Below are positions 1 to 8,745 of a stretch of 64,000 nt of DNA, piece after piece; positions within the stretch are counted from its first letter, which is position 1; each line of letters starts with the position of its first letter. The notes beneath the pieces were generated by a model. It searched no databases. It saw nothing but the letters and a program-made list of their open reading frames with translations, and had not been told where the DNA came from. The DNA is from Singulisphaera sp. GP187 (GTDB taxonomy: Bacteria; Planctomycetota; Planctomycetia; Isosphaerales; Isosphaeraceae). The DNA lies in assembly GCF_900129635.1 (NCBI RefSeq), contig NZ_FSRB01000003.1, forward strand, positions 620,001-684,000. The letters are read 5' to 3'. A program made the position numbers and the translations under genes.

Positions 1-178
1 CGACCAGCACCCCCTCGAGCGGACCGAGCGAGGTCCGCAGCCAGCGCCGGGTCCATTTCTCGAGCGTCTCGGGATCGTGGACCAGCCCGCGCGCGATCGC
101 CGTTTCGAGCCCCCACGAATGGGTGTAGCCGCCGATCGGCAGGGCCGAATCGGTGATCTGAAGCAAGCGGAGATTCAT
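1..178 (-). CDS. ureF: Urease accessory protein UreF, N-terminal part (cut by window edge)
   Basis: Reading leftward from an ATG at 178 gives 59 codons with no stop before the window edge. The protein begins MNLRLLQITDSALPIGGYTH and continues SWGLETAIARGLV, the typical start of UreF, with its conserved S-A-L-P-I-G-G-(F/Y)-(A/T)-H-S-x-G-L-E pattern. UreF works with UreG and UreD/H to deliver nickel and CO2 to the urease active site in the cytoplasm. It lies downstream of ureC on the same strand, separated by 247 bp, so it is probably the next gene of the urea cluster. The rest of the gene and any ureD, ureG or ureE lie outside the window. Confidence 0.85.
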   Translation of the reverse strand, partial: MNLRLLQITDSALPIGGYTHSWGLETAIARGLVHDPETLEKWTRRWLRTSLGPLEGVLV

Positions 179-276
179 CAAAAAGCCAATCCGACTTATA
201 GGGTGAACACGGCTCACCAGGTTTCGCCGACGAGAACGGTCACGACCGCAGTCGCGTGAACACCAAGCCAAGCGAT

Positions 277-307
277 CTTGTCGGGTGGGCACGGCCCACC
301 CGACAAG
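277..307. terminator. Perfect 14-bp hairpin between ureC and ureF
   Basis: Arms at 277-290 and 294-307 are exact reverse complements (14 bp) around the 3-nt loop ACG. The hairpin lies between the ureC stop and the ureF start. No clear U tract follows on either strand, so it could be an attenuating terminator, a processing site, or a dispersed GTGGGC/GCCCAC palindromic repeat. Confidence 0.5.
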
Positions 308-425
308 AGAATTCACGCCAGCTTGCACATATTCTTAGCCTGGAAAATCCAGATCCACCAGGGTTACAGGAGGGCAGGGGAGTCCGGGCCGAGGCATTCC
401 CCGGCCCGGACAGCCACGGCTGCGT

Positions 426-2147
426 TCAAAACAGGAAGTAGCGCTGGGCCATCGGCAGCACGTCGATCGGCTCGGAACCGACCTTCTCGCCGTCGACCCA
501 CACCTGGTACGTATCGGCGTCGACCCGAATCTCGGGCGTCGCCTCGTTGCGGATCATGTCCTTCTTGCCCACCGTGCGGCAGCCCTGCACCGCCGCGATC
601 TCCCGTTGCAGCCCGTACCGTTCCGCCGCGCCATTGTCCACCGCCGCCTGAGACACGAACGTCAGGCACGACTTCGACAACGCTCGCCCGTACGCCGCGA
701 ACTGGGGACGGGGGTAAACCGGCTGCGGGGTCGCGATGCTCGCGTTCGGGTCGCCCATCTGCGCCGAGACGAGCAGGCCCCCCTTGAGCACCAGCTCGGG
801 CTTCACCCCGAAATACTCCGGCTTGTACAGCACCAGGTCAGCCAGCTTGCCCGACTCAATGCTCCCCACATGGTGCGCGATCCCGTGAGTAACCGCCGGG
901 TTGATCGTGTACTTCGCCACGTACCGCTTCACCCGTTCATTGTCGTTGCGTGCGCTGTCGGTGGCCAGGGCGCCGACTTGCACCTTCATCTTGTGCGCGG
1001 TCTGCCAGCACCGCACGATCGCCTCGCCGACCCGACCCATCGCCTGCGAGTCCGAGCTCATCATGCTGATGATCCCACGGTCGTGGAACACGTCCTCGGC
1101 ACCGATCGTCTCGGCCCGAATCCGGCTCTCGGCGAACGCCACGTCTTCGGGGATCTTCCGCGACAGGTGATGGCAGACCATCAACATGTCGAGGTGCTCA
1201 TCAATCGTATTCACCGTGAACGGCCGGGTCGGGTTCGTGCTCGAGGGCAACACGTAAGGCAGACCGGCGATCTTGATGATGTCCGGCGCGTGACCGCCGC
1301 CCGCCCCTTCGGTGTGGAAGCTATGGATCGCACGCCCCTTCATCGCCGCGATCGAGTCGTCGATGAACCCCGACTCGTTGAGCGTGTCGGTGTGAATCGC
1401 GATCTGGATGTCGTACTTGTCCGCCACCGTCAGGCTGGTGTCGATCACCGCCGGCGTGGTGCCCCAGTCCTCGTGGAGCTTTAATCCGCAGGCACCGGCC
1501 TCGACCTGGTCATGCAAGGGTTTGGGCAGGCTGCTGTTCCCCTTGCCCAGCAACCCGACGTTGACCGGCAGGCCCTCGAACGCCTGGAGCATCCGCATGA
1601 TGTTCCAGGGGCCCGGCGTGCAGGTCGTCGCCCAGGTCCCGGTGGCCGAACCGGTGCCGCCGCCGATCAGGGTGGTCACCCCCGAGGCGACCGCCGTCTC
1701 GATCTGCTGCGGACAGATGAAGTGAATGTGGGTGTCGATCCCGCCGGCCGTGACGATCCGCCCTTCGCCGGCGATGATCTCGGTGCCCGGCCCGATCACC
1801 AGTCGGGGGTCGACGCCACGCTGGGTCAGCGGGTTGCCCGACTTGCCGACCGCGACGATCCGGCCCCCCCGGATCCCGATGTCACCCTTGACGATCCCCC
1901 AGTGGTCGATGATCACCGCGTTGGTGATCACCAGGTCGCAGTGTTCCGGACCCATCGGATCAATGACCGGGCATTGGTCCTGGCCGTCGCGGATCGACTT
2001 GCCGCCACCGAAGATCGACTCCTCACCGTAGTCGACATAATCGTGTTCGATCTCGATGATGAGCTCGCTGTCGGCGAGCCGGATTCGGTCGCCCACCGTC
2101 GGACCGTACTTGCCCGCGTAAGCCTGTCGAGAAAGGCGCACACTCAT
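426..2147 (-). CDS. ureC: Urease subunit alpha (catalytic)
   Basis: This 573-residue protein is the nickel-containing catalytic subunit that hydrolyses urea to ammonia and carbamate. The length matches the family (about 570). Visible family motifs are the metal-binding HTHIHFICPQQ near residue 137, CGLKLHEDWG around the carbamylated lysine that bridges the two nickels, MVCHHLSRKIPEDVAFAESR with the active-site flap histidine, and SSDSQAMGRVGE. The start at 2147 (MSVRLSRQAYAGKYGPTVGD) fits the usual UreC N-terminus. It is the third structural gene of a leftward cluster ureA-ureB-ureC, 51 nt after ureB, with the urea transporter upstream and ureF downstream. Confidence 0.97.
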   Translation of the reverse strand: MSVRLSRQAYAGKYGPTVGDRIRLADSELIIEIEHDYVDYGEESIFGGGKSIRDGQDQCPVIDPMGPEHCDLVITNAVIIDHWGIVKGDIGIRGGRIVAVGKSGNPLTQRGVDPRLVIGPGTEIIAGEGRIVTAGGIDTHIHFICPQQIETAVASGVTTLIGGGTGSATGTWATTCTPGPWNIMRMLQAFEGLPVNVGLLGKGNSSLPKPLHDQVEAGACGLKLHEDWGTTPAVIDTSLTVADKYDIQIAIHTDTLNESGFIDDSIAAMKGRAIHSFHTEGAGGGHAPDIIKIAGLPYVLPSSTNPTRPFTVNTIDEHLDMLMVCHHLSRKIPEDVAFAESRIRAETIGAEDVFHDRGIISMMSSDSQAMGRVGEAIVRCWQTAHKMKVQVGALATDSARNDNERVKRYVAKYTINPAVTHGIAHHVGSIESGKLADLVLYKPEYFGVKPELVLKGGLLVSAQMGDPNASIATPQPVYPRPQFAAYGRALSKSCLTFVSQAAVDNGAAERYGLQREIAAVQGCRTVGKKDMIRNEATPEIRVDADTYQVWVDGEKVGSEPIDVLPMAQRYFLF

Positions 2148-2198
2148 CGATGGATACCCCTTACCAATTCGGGATCGGATGGTTTGAGTCGACGCGGA

Positions 2199-2633
2199 TC
2201 ACTCGGAGGAAATGCAGCAACCATAGCCTTCGTCGACACATCGCTTCAAACTGGTCTGTCGCGTGTAGGGATCGTCGAGCCGACCTGACACCAGACCGTT
2301 GAAACCGAAAACCTTCCGACGCCCGCCGTAGGGGATCAGCCGGACCTCCTTGACGTCACCCGGCTCGAGTCGCACCGAGGTTCCGCTCGGCAAGTCGAGC
2401 CGCATGCCGTACGCTTTCTCGCGGTCGAACACCAGCGCGCGGTTGGTCTCAAAGAAATGGTAGTGCGACCCGACCTGAATCGGCCGGTCTCCCGTGTTGT
2501 TGACGCTGAGCGTGACGAATTCGACGCCCGCGTTGAGCTCGAGGTCGGCCCCATCGAAGAAATATTCGCCCGGAACCATGGTTCTCTCTCCCAAGGGGAT
2601 GGATGGCAAGTCGGGGAACTCGGAGTCATTCAT
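2199..2633 (-). CDS. ureB: Urease subunit beta
   Basis: Urease beta subunit, a structural partner of UreC in the cytoplasmic enzyme. The core motifs MVPGEYFFDG, NTGDRPIQVGSHYHFFE and GGRRKVFGFNGLVSGRLD are typical. The ATG at 2633 overlaps the ureA stop by one base (TGATG), which suggests translational coupling. An inner ATG at 2579 begins MVPGEYF, where most UreB proteins start, and has GGGAGAG upstream, so a shorter 126-residue form is equally possible. A C-terminal tail (VDEGYGCCISSE) extends past the usual end of the family and contains a Cys-Cys pair. Confidence 0.94.
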   Translation of the reverse strand: MNDSEFPDLPSIPLGERTMVPGEYFFDGADLELNAGVEFVTLSVNNTGDRPIQVGSHYHFFETNRALVFDREKAYGMRLDLPSGTSVRLEPGDVKEVRLIPYGGRRKVFGFNGLVSGRLDDPYTRQTSLKRCVDEGYGCCISSE

Positions 2634-2935
2634 CAACGAATCGGGTTATGGACCGTGATCAACTTCGAGCCATCGGGGAAGGTCGGCTCGACCTGGATCA
2701 TCGTGATGATCTCGGCCACACCTTCCATGACGTCGTTACGGCCGAGGATCTCACGGCCGGCGCTCATGATCTCGGCGACCGACTTGCCGTCGCGTGCCAT
2801 CTCCATCAGCTCCGCCGTGATCAGGGCGGTCGCCTCGGGGATGTTCAGCTTCAGGCCGCGATCCTTGCGGGCTCGGGCCACCTGGGCGGCCACGAAAATC
2901 ATCAGCTTATCACGTTCTTGGGGCGACAGATGCAT
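2633..2935 (-). CDS. ureA: Urease subunit gamma
   Basis: This 100-residue protein has the full UreA pattern: MHLSPQERDKLMIF at the N-terminus, LNIPEATALITAELMEMARDGKSVAEIM in the middle, and VEPTFPDGSKLITVHNPI at the end. It is the small structural subunit of urease. The reading frame stays open to 3064, but the start is placed at 2935 because UreA proteins begin M(H/R)LSP(R/Q)E and match the family length of 100 from there. It is the first urease gene, 76 nt downstream of the urea transporter and coupled to ureB. Confidence 0.96.
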   Translation of the reverse strand: MHLSPQERDKLMIFVAAQVARARKDRGLKLNIPEATALITAELMEMARDGKSVAEIMSAGREILGRNDVMEGVAEIITMIQVEPTFPDGSKLITVHNPIR

Positions 2936-3011
2936 GGGCAGGACTCCATGAGTCGATTGGTTCAAGGGATCGACGAAAATCGGACACGGCAGCCCGACGC
3001 ATTGACCTCGG

Positions 3012-3944
3012 TCAAGTCGCTGACGAGGCCGGTTCGCGGAGGAATTTCCCCTCGAGCCAGCCAAACGCCAAGACCAGCCAGGTGGCCAGGACGAAGGGCG
3101 CCGTCAAGGCGGGAAGTCCGAGCCTGGGGACGAGCTCGGTGATCGGCACCGAGAGCAAGATCCCCAAGAGCGGTGGGATCAGCGACCGCTTCGACAAGTA
3201 GAGGGCGACGGCCGCCAGGGTCGCGTTGTAGCCATAGAGCCCGAGCTCGACGTTCTCGAACAAGGAGCGATCGACGAGCCGCTCCGGGTCGAGCGCGCGA
3301 ACCGCCGCGGTCGCGTGATAGTTCCCCACCAGCATCCCCACCATCGAGCCCACCAGCACCCACGCGGCGTGCCGCCAGTCGCTCAGGGCAATACCGACGA
3401 CGAACAGCAGCCCCGTCCCAAGGCTCGCCTGGAACATCACCTGGCTCACGCCGTGGGCCACCGTGCCCACGAAGCCGACCACGCCCAACGGATCGCCCGC
3501 CGCGACCTGGGGCACTTTCAGGGCCAGCCCGAGGAAATAGATCGCCCAGGTCAGGACAATAAACGGTGAGGTGTATGTCGGGAACGGCACGTAACGCCGC
3601 ATCAGCCGGGTCACCGGCACCGCGGCGATCGAGCCGACGACCAGCAACACGAGGCTCGCCCCCCCCGGCTTGAAGAAGAAGAGGGTGGCGATCCCGACCA
3701 GCGTCGCGTTGAACCCGTAGATGCCGGCGGCCACCTCGGCCTCGTCAAACTTGAGCACCTTGGCCGTCACCGCGCCGATCGCCGCTCCCACAATCGCGCC
3801 AAGCGCCATGATCGGCGAGCTCAACGCGATCCCGAGGAGAAAACAGCCGCCCGTCAGGGCGTTTTCCTGAAAGAAAACCTGGCCGATCCCCCGCAAAGTC
3901 GTACGCAGCGGGGTAGGGACAACTTCATCCGATAACGAGAACAT
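3012..3944 (-). CDS. Urea transporter (UT family)
   Basis: A hydrophobic protein of about 310 residues with roughly ten membrane segments in two related halves. The repeated motifs are GIYGFNATLVGIA in the first half and GLYGYNATLAAVA in the second, each followed by P-rich P-x-T/S-x-P-F-V-L-T/A-T-W segments (TYTSPFIVLTWAIYF; ALTAPFVLATWLVLAF). This internal duplication is typical of UT/Yut channels, which pass urea through the inner membrane. It is the first gene of the leftward urea cluster and presumably supplies urease. The ATG at 3944 (MFSLSDEV) is preferred to a TTG at 4001, which only adds an unconserved tail. Confidence 0.88.
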   Translation of the reverse strand: MFSLSDEVVPTPLRTTLRGIGQVFFQENALTGGCFLLGIALSSPIMALGAIVGAAIGAVTAKVLKFDEAEVAAGIYGFNATLVGIATLFFFKPGGASLVLLVVGSIAAVPVTRLMRRYVPFPTYTSPFIVLTWAIYFLGLALKVPQVAAGDPLGVVGFVGTVAHGVSQVMFQASLGTGLLFVVGIALSDWRHAAWVLVGSMVGMLVGNYHATAAVRALDPERLVDRSLFENVELGLYGYNATLAAVALYLSKRSLIPPLLGILLSVPITELVPRLGLPALTAPFVLATWLVLAFGWLEGKFLREPASSAT

Positions 3945-4508
3945 ATCAGCTCGATTCTCGTATTGAGGTGATGAGATTCCATTGGACCCGAATGGAGCCA
4001 ATGACGCGACGGTCTAAGAAGCTCGGCAGTTCCCCGCCCCTGGAATGGAATTCATGAAGGGGACGGCACCGTTTGTCCCGCCATTTCCGCACCGACGAAC
4101 CTCAATGACACCTGACTTGCGTTCCCTGACGACCACGCCACGTGGTGAACTCCCGCGGACCTCCCGGAACGGCTCGGGCCTCGAACTCCAATTCCGCGTA
4201 AGCCCCTCTTCCATTTGCAAGTTGCGGCAACATCTAACCAGTGATACCAGTGAGTTCCCGTAAGTCAATCACTGACTAACAGGAATGTTTTGAGACCGTC
4301 CCCACATTCCCGGGTTTTCCACCCGGTCCCGGTGCCCTTGCTCCAGCGTCAGTTTACATCGGGAAATCAGGTTCGCGCCAAGGCCCGTGCCCGGACGGCG
4401 CGAAGTACGGATCCGGGAGGCGCACCCCGGAATGACGGAGCCAATCAACCGGATCCCGAATGGCCGTGCATCGCCAAGCCGACTTGCACGCAGGCATGAC
4501 CTCCCTCG
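3945..4508. other. Intergenic region upstream of the urea operon
   Basis: No convincing coding sequence on either strand. It carries the candidate promoter and repeats at 4238-4274, an imperfect inverted repeat (GGAATGT 4282-4288, ACATTCC 4304-4310), and GC-rich sequence between about 4380 and 4500 without recognisable features. Confidence 0.5.
4238..4274 (-). promoter_or_regulatory. Candidate promoter and operator repeats of the urea operon
   Basis: On the minus strand TTGACT (4268-4263) and TATCAC (4246-4241) sit 16 bp apart, resembling a sigma-70 -35/-10 pair pointing at the urea transporter. Over the same bases lie two direct copies of CCAGTGA (4238-4244 and 4247-4253) and an inverted TCACTG (4269-4274). 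This arrangement would suit a regulator controlling urea use. It is sequence inference only. Confidence 0.35.
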
Positions 4509-5969
4509 TCAAAACGACCCGAACACCGAACCCAGTAAAATAATCGCAACTAATGAGATGATCACGCTGACGACAACAGTCATCACCATATCAAAATAGC
4601 TTTCGCGATGGGTCAGTCTGCTGACTTGCAGCACCGTCAGGACCGTGCCATTGTGGGGAAGGGCGTCGAGCGTACCGGAGCTGATCGTGGCCACGCGATG
4701 CAACAGCGCGGGATCGATGCCCTGCTCAACGGCGAGTCGCAGATAGGTGGCGCCAAGCGCATCGAGCGCGATCGCCATCCCGCCGGAAGCGGAGCCGGTA
4801 AGCCCGGCGAGCAAGTTCATGGCGGCGGTGAGCGAAACCAGCGGCCCTCCCCGGATCGACAGCACCGCGTCGCGGACCCCGGCGAATGCGGGCATGGCCG
4901 CGATCACCGCGCCGAAGCCGACGAGACTGCCGACCGTCAGAACCGGCAAGACCGAGGAATTGGCGCCGGCATCCATGCTCTCACGCAACGCGGGCAGACG
5001 CCGGTAGTTGATGATGACAGTGATCAGGGCTCCCAGTGCGAGCGCGATGGCGACCGACCAAGTCCCGGCCACGGCTCCGATCGTGGTCCCGCCCCAGACC
5101 TTCTCGGCGAGAAACGAAAAATCAAGGCGAGGGAGGATGACCAGCGACATCAGGAAGTTCATGACGATGACCACAATGAGGGGGAGGATGGCGAGAACGA
5201 AGGAAGGCTCACCCTCACTGCGCTTGCCATGGCGGATCTCGGCCGGATCGAATTCGCCGGCCGCCGTCGCATGCTCGCGGATCGTCTCATCGACGACAGG
5301 AGCCGCGTCCGCCCCGCCACCGTAGCCCTCGCCGGCCTTGCGTGCGATCGCCTCGGCACGGCCGAGCCACCACATGCCGAACGCCATCGTGATGATCGAT
5401 GCGATGATGCCGAGTCCGGGCGCCGCGAATGGCGTGGTTCCGAAGTAAGGCATCGGAATCGCGTTATTGATCGAGGGCGATCCCGGGAGCGCCGACATCG
5501 TGAACGTAAACGCGCCGAGACAGATGGTCGCCGGCATCAAGCGACGCGGGATATCCGCCGCTCGAAACATCTGCTGCGCCATGGGGACCAGCACGAAAAA
5601 GGCTACAAAGACGCTGACGCCACCATAGGTGACTACGGCTGAGGCAAGCACAACCGAGAGCATCGTGCGGCGGGTTCCCAACAGCTCGGTCAAGTAACGC
5701 GCAATCGCGGTGATCGAACCGCTGTCATCCATCAGCTTGCCGAACAACCCGCCAAGCAAAAACAAGGGAAACCAGTGCGCCACGAAGCGCGAAGCGCCCC
5801 CCATGAACGTCTGGGTCCAATGGGCGAGCAGCGGCTCGCCCGACATCGCCGCGGCCAGGAGTGCAGCCGCCGGGGCCACCAACAGGACGCTCCACCCTCG
5901 AAACGCGAGCCACATCAACAAGGCGAGCGCGAGCAAGATCCCAAGCAGTCCCAAGGTGTTGTCCTCCAT
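4509..5969 (-). CDS. GntP-family permease
   Basis: A polytopic inner-membrane protein of about 486 residues with some 12 hydrophobic segments. The run VTYGGVSVFVAFFVLVPMAQQMF, followed by RRLMPATICLGAFTFTMSALPGSPSINNAIP, matches the GntP/gluconate-H+ symporter group. A late segment reads GLTGSASGGMAIALD and then AVEQGIDPALLHRVATISSGTLDALPHNG, also typical. Substrates in the family are gluconate and other organic acids; the actual substrate cannot be told. The start at 5969 (MEDNTLGLLGILLALAL) is preferred because the 33 residues upstream are basic and non-membrane. It stands alone between the urea operon and a carbonic anhydrase gene. Confidence 0.85.
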   Translation of the reverse strand: MEDNTLGLLGILLALALLMWLAFRGWSVLLVAPAAALLAAAMSGEPLLAHWTQTFMGGASRFVAHWFPLFLLGGLFGKLMDDSGSITAIARYLTELLGTRRTMLSVVLASAVVTYGGVSVFVAFFVLVPMAQQMFRAADIPRRLMPATICLGAFTFTMSALPGSPSINNAIPMPYFGTTPFAAPGLGIIASIITMAFGMWWLGRAEAIARKAGEGYGGGADAAPVVDETIREHATAAGEFDPAEIRHGKRSEGEPSFVLAILPLIVVIVMNFLMSLVILPRLDFSFLAEKVWGGTTIGAVAGTWSVAIALALGALITVIINYRRLPALRESMDAGANSSVLPVLTVGSLVGFGAVIAAMPAFAGVRDAVLSIRGGPLVSLTAAMNLLAGLTGSASGGMAIALDALGATYLRLAVEQGIDPALLHRVATISSGTLDALPHNGTVLTVLQVSRLTHRESYFDMVMTVVVSVIISLVAIILLGSVFGSF

Positions 5970-6273
5970 CACCAAATCAAGAGCGCCAGGTGAGTTGCCT
6001 CCCAGACGGTTGGCGACCGTGTACCGCCTGGGGATGATTGGACATCGCCTTGATCGATCATCCCACACAAGGGAAGGACGCCACGCCGTGGGACGGAGCG
6101 GCGAATCTTCGCCATCTCGTCCCAGCGGCCAAACGACAGCCCTGGAGGAAACCGTCGAATACGAGGGGGGCCTGGGGACGTAGCGGCTACGTCCCGGCCA
6201 GACACAGCAAAGACTTGCTCACATCTTGGAAACAGACAAGGAGATCGTCGGTTCGATCACGGCCACGACCGGG
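5970..6273. other. Intergenic spacer between the permease and carbonic anhydrase genes
   Basis: About 300 bp with no supported gene. It should hold the promoter of the leftward permease gene and the end of the carbonic anhydrase transcript. No clear promoter or terminator motif was recognised. Confidence 0.4.
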
Positions 6274-6978
6274 TCATTCGTAGACCTTGACCAGGCCGGT
6301 GTGCAGCTCGTAGGTGGCGCCGACGACCTTCAGTTCTCCCGACTTGGCAAATTTCGAGAGGATCGGGTCGAGGCCCCTGAGCCGCTCGACCCCCTTCTCG
6401 ACATTGGCTCGGGTGACGTTTTCGAGCTTGTCGCCCGGGCGACCTTTCACCGCATTGACGGCCACCCGGATCGGATCGATCAGGTCGCCGATCGATCCGG
6501 GCAGGGCGTCGTTGGCATCAATGTGCTGGATGGCGGCCTTGACCGCGCCACATTGCGTGTGGCCGAGCACCATGATCAGCCGGACGCCGAGTTCGGCCAC
6601 CGCGAACTCGATGCTCCCCTTGACGATCGGGCCCGCGCCACTGACGACGTTCCCCGCCGCGCGCACCACGAAGAGGTCGCCGACCCCCTGGTCGAAGACG
6701 AGCTCGGGTGCCACCCGCGAGTCCGCGCAGCCGACGATAATTGCCAAGGGTGCCTGCCCCTCGGCGAGTGCCAAGAAGTCTTTCGGACTCCGCCCCGGGT
6801 GGGTGAGTTGCCCGTTGACAAACCGGCGGTTGCCCTCGAGCAACTGGGCGAGCACGGCGTTCGGGTCGCGAGCCGGGGCCGCCTGGACGGCTGTGGGAAG
6901 GGCCAGGCCCGCCGCGCCGGCGGCGAGTCCGGTGAGCTGCACGAACTCGCGGCGCGACAAACGATTAGGGGATCGCAT
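6274..6978 (-). CDS. Tat-exported beta-class carbonic anhydrase
   Basis: A 234-residue protein that starts MRSPNRLSRREFVQLTGLAA, a twin-arginine signal peptide (RREF) with cleavage probably after AVQAAPA. The mature part carries the beta-carbonic anhydrase zinc ligands: IIVGCADSRVAPE (C, D, R) and MVLGHTQCGAV (H, C). It also has GVGDLFVVRAAGNVV. It interconverts CO2 and bicarbonate, here outside the cytoplasm. The frame is open to 7296, but the Tat signal sets the start at 6978. A second carbonic anhydrase domain lies nearby in the SulP fusion at 8746, suggesting linked handling of inorganic carbon. Confidence 0.92.
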   Translation of the reverse strand: MRSPNRLSRREFVQLTGLAAGAAGLALPTAVQAAPARDPNAVLAQLLEGNRRFVNGQLTHPGRSPKDFLALAEGQAPLAIIVGCADSRVAPELVFDQGVGDLFVVRAAGNVVSGAGPIVKGSIEFAVAELGVRLIMVLGHTQCGAVKAAIQHIDANDALPGSIGDLIDPIRVAVNAVKGRPGDKLENVTRANVEKGVERLRGLDPILSKFAKSGELKVVGATYELHTGLVKVYE

Positions 6979-7599
6979 CGATTCAGTTCTCCGAGAGCGG
7001 GGTTCGGGCTCGCTGGGCTCACCTTGGGCCCGGGTGGATGACCGCGCGACGCGGCCCATCATCCACCGAACGTGCCCCCTGGTGCGGAACGCGTCAAACA
7101 AAAAAAAGGGATCGCCGGGCCTTCGGACGGCTCTCCCACTCCGCGAGCAAGCGCCGTCAGACGGTCGAGGAGAGAACGAAGACTCAGCGTGCGGAGCCTG
7201 CCAGTGATCGCCAATCCAGAGCGCCCAGAACGAGGCCCTCCACGACAGGGGAATCGGCGTAGCCTCATCGAACGATGTGTGGCGGTTGAGCCGCAACGAG
7301 GCGAGAGTCTCCCAAACGGCGCCACGGTCATCTCGGAGTCGCGAATGGCGATCGCCCGCAGGGGACCCCGAGTGATCCGAATGAGTCGGAGGTACTCTAT
7401 GACACGCCAGGGCAAGTCACAACTTTCGACCGCCTCATTTTTAACGAATTCAGCCTCAGGCTCGCCGGCCAGGGCTCCCCTTCCCAGGCCAAGCGGAGAG
7501 CGTGAGATCCCTTGGCGTCTCGCCGACATCGAACCAAGACCGGGAGCGCGCGCTCCGCTGGCCTGGAAACGCTTCAGGCCGGGCGGAATCCCGCCCGAC
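6979..7599. other. Intergenic region between the carbonic anhydrase and hpf1 genes
   Basis: About 620 bp without a supported gene. Open frames exist on both strands but have no family resemblance, no ribosome-binding site, and are rich in Arg/Ser/Pro, as expected of chance frames in GC-rich DNA. A run of A residues occurs near 7100. No promoter was confidently found. Confidence 0.5.
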
Positions 7600-7947
7600 T
7601 CAGATGACCTGGTCGCCACCGAAGGACGTTTGCCCCTTGGGGTCGAGCCGGCCGAGCAGGCTCTCGATCGACCGTTCCATCTTCTCGCAAGCCTCGACGA
7701 TCGCCTCGTCGATCGTGGCCGCTTCGTGGGTCACGGCAATCGGATGGCGCCCCGCGAGCCGGGCCTCCAACAGACAACGCTTGTCCGCACCACCATCCTT
7801 GGGGCCGTTCACATCGGCGAGATGAATCTCCACCCGGGTAATCTGGTCAGCGAACCGACTCAGGCCGCGTTCCACCTCGGCGGAGACCTTCTGAAAGAAC
7901 TCATCGCTACCTTTGATGTGATTGTCTGTACTAACTTGGATTTTCAT
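7600..7947 (-). CDS. Ribosome hibernation-promoting factor, HPF/RaiA type (copy 1)
   Basis: A 115-residue protein beginning MKIQVSTDNHIKGSDEFFQK, the beta-alpha start of the HPF/RaiA (YfiA) fold. RVEIHLADVNGPKDGGADKRCLLEARL and a helix rich in basic/acidic residues follow. Such proteins bind the 30S decoding centre and inactivate or dimerise ribosomes in stationary phase. It is the short type without the dimerisation tail. GAGG lies 9 nt before the ATG at 7947, supporting this start over an ATG 21 nt upstream. It faces away from the rightward SulP-carbonic anhydrase gene. A paralogue lies at 19082. Confidence 0.88.
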   Translation of the reverse strand: MKIQVSTDNHIKGSDEFFQKVSAEVERGLSRFADQITRVEIHLADVNGPKDGGADKRCLLEARLAGRHPIAVTHEAATIDEAIVEACEKMERSIESLLGRLDPKGQTSFGGDQVI

Positions 7948-8745
7948 AATTAATTCCTCGAACATCACGACACTGAGGAGTCGTCGCCTGAACAGCGATG
8001 ATTCCGCATCCTCCGATGAATATCAATGGGAAAAGAGCCGGTCCCGACAAATTCATCGAGATTTCGCCATTCCGCCGTTTTAACCGTGCGCTCCCGCCGG
8101 TTCTGAGCGTCCCCGCACTCGGGCGGCGGGCCCGCGTGCGTTCCCTTCCACCATGGGAACCCGAACGTCCCGGCTCCCGTCGTCTGACCGGCGCGTCTTG
8201 GGGGCTCGGATAGTGACGCCCGGAAGCCGGCGCGACCCGCAAATCTGGTCGGCGGATAACCCGGTTGACCGTTGAGCGACCAGCGTACCTCCCCTCACCT
8301 GGGCCGGCCCAGGGCCACGAATCGGGAAACCGCCGAGAAGTTGACCTTTTTTGCAAATCTTTGAAATCAAGAGGGTTAAGGCCTGTCGAATCGGGGCTCT
8401 TTTCGGCGCCACGGTCGATCGCGGTACGCTTTTTGAATGACATCTGGCGTTGCGTACAGTCACCGGGGTCAGCAACCGGAGGCGGGCTGCCCCCACCTTT
8501 TCCCTTCGTTGGCGGTCGTGGGAGAGGTGATTCACGGCGACTGGATGACGACCCGGTCCTTCGACCACGAGGACCGGGTTCAGGCCGGCAGGGCCAGACC
8601 GCACTATACGAGAGATCCGCCCGGACCTCGGGGCTGGGCTCAGCCGCTCGTTCCGGATCAGTAAAGGTGGCGACGGCCGCCTCCGGAAGCCGCAGTGGCC
8701 CCTCCGATTTCCCAAGTTGTTAACTCAAAGAAGCATGAGGTTTTT
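7948..8745. other. Divergent regulatory region between hpf1 and the SulP fusion
   Basis: Nearly 800 bp with no well-supported gene. On the minus strand a 41-codon frame from 8056 overlaps the hpf1 start; it is hydrophobic at first but lacks a ribosome-binding site, so it is not called. The region must carry both promoters. No GG-N10-GC sigma-54 pair like those at 14356 and 18836 was found. Confidence 0.45.

Noticed and set aside
4608..5642. Long plus-strand open frame (344 codons) opposite the GntP permease
   Set aside because: It is antisense to a clear membrane permease, rich in Arg/Asp/His, and has no family resemblance; a GC-rich shadow frame.
7931..8056. 41-codon frame before hpf1 whose end (DVRGINYE) resembles the start of hpf2 (DMRGVNYE)
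   Set aside because: It has no ribosome-binding site and overlaps hpf1 in another frame, while hpf1 already has a normal N-terminus; the likeness is probably chance.
8451..8470. TGGCGTTGC stretch upstream of the SulP fusion as a sigma-54 site
   Set aside because: The GG-N10-GC spacing is not met.
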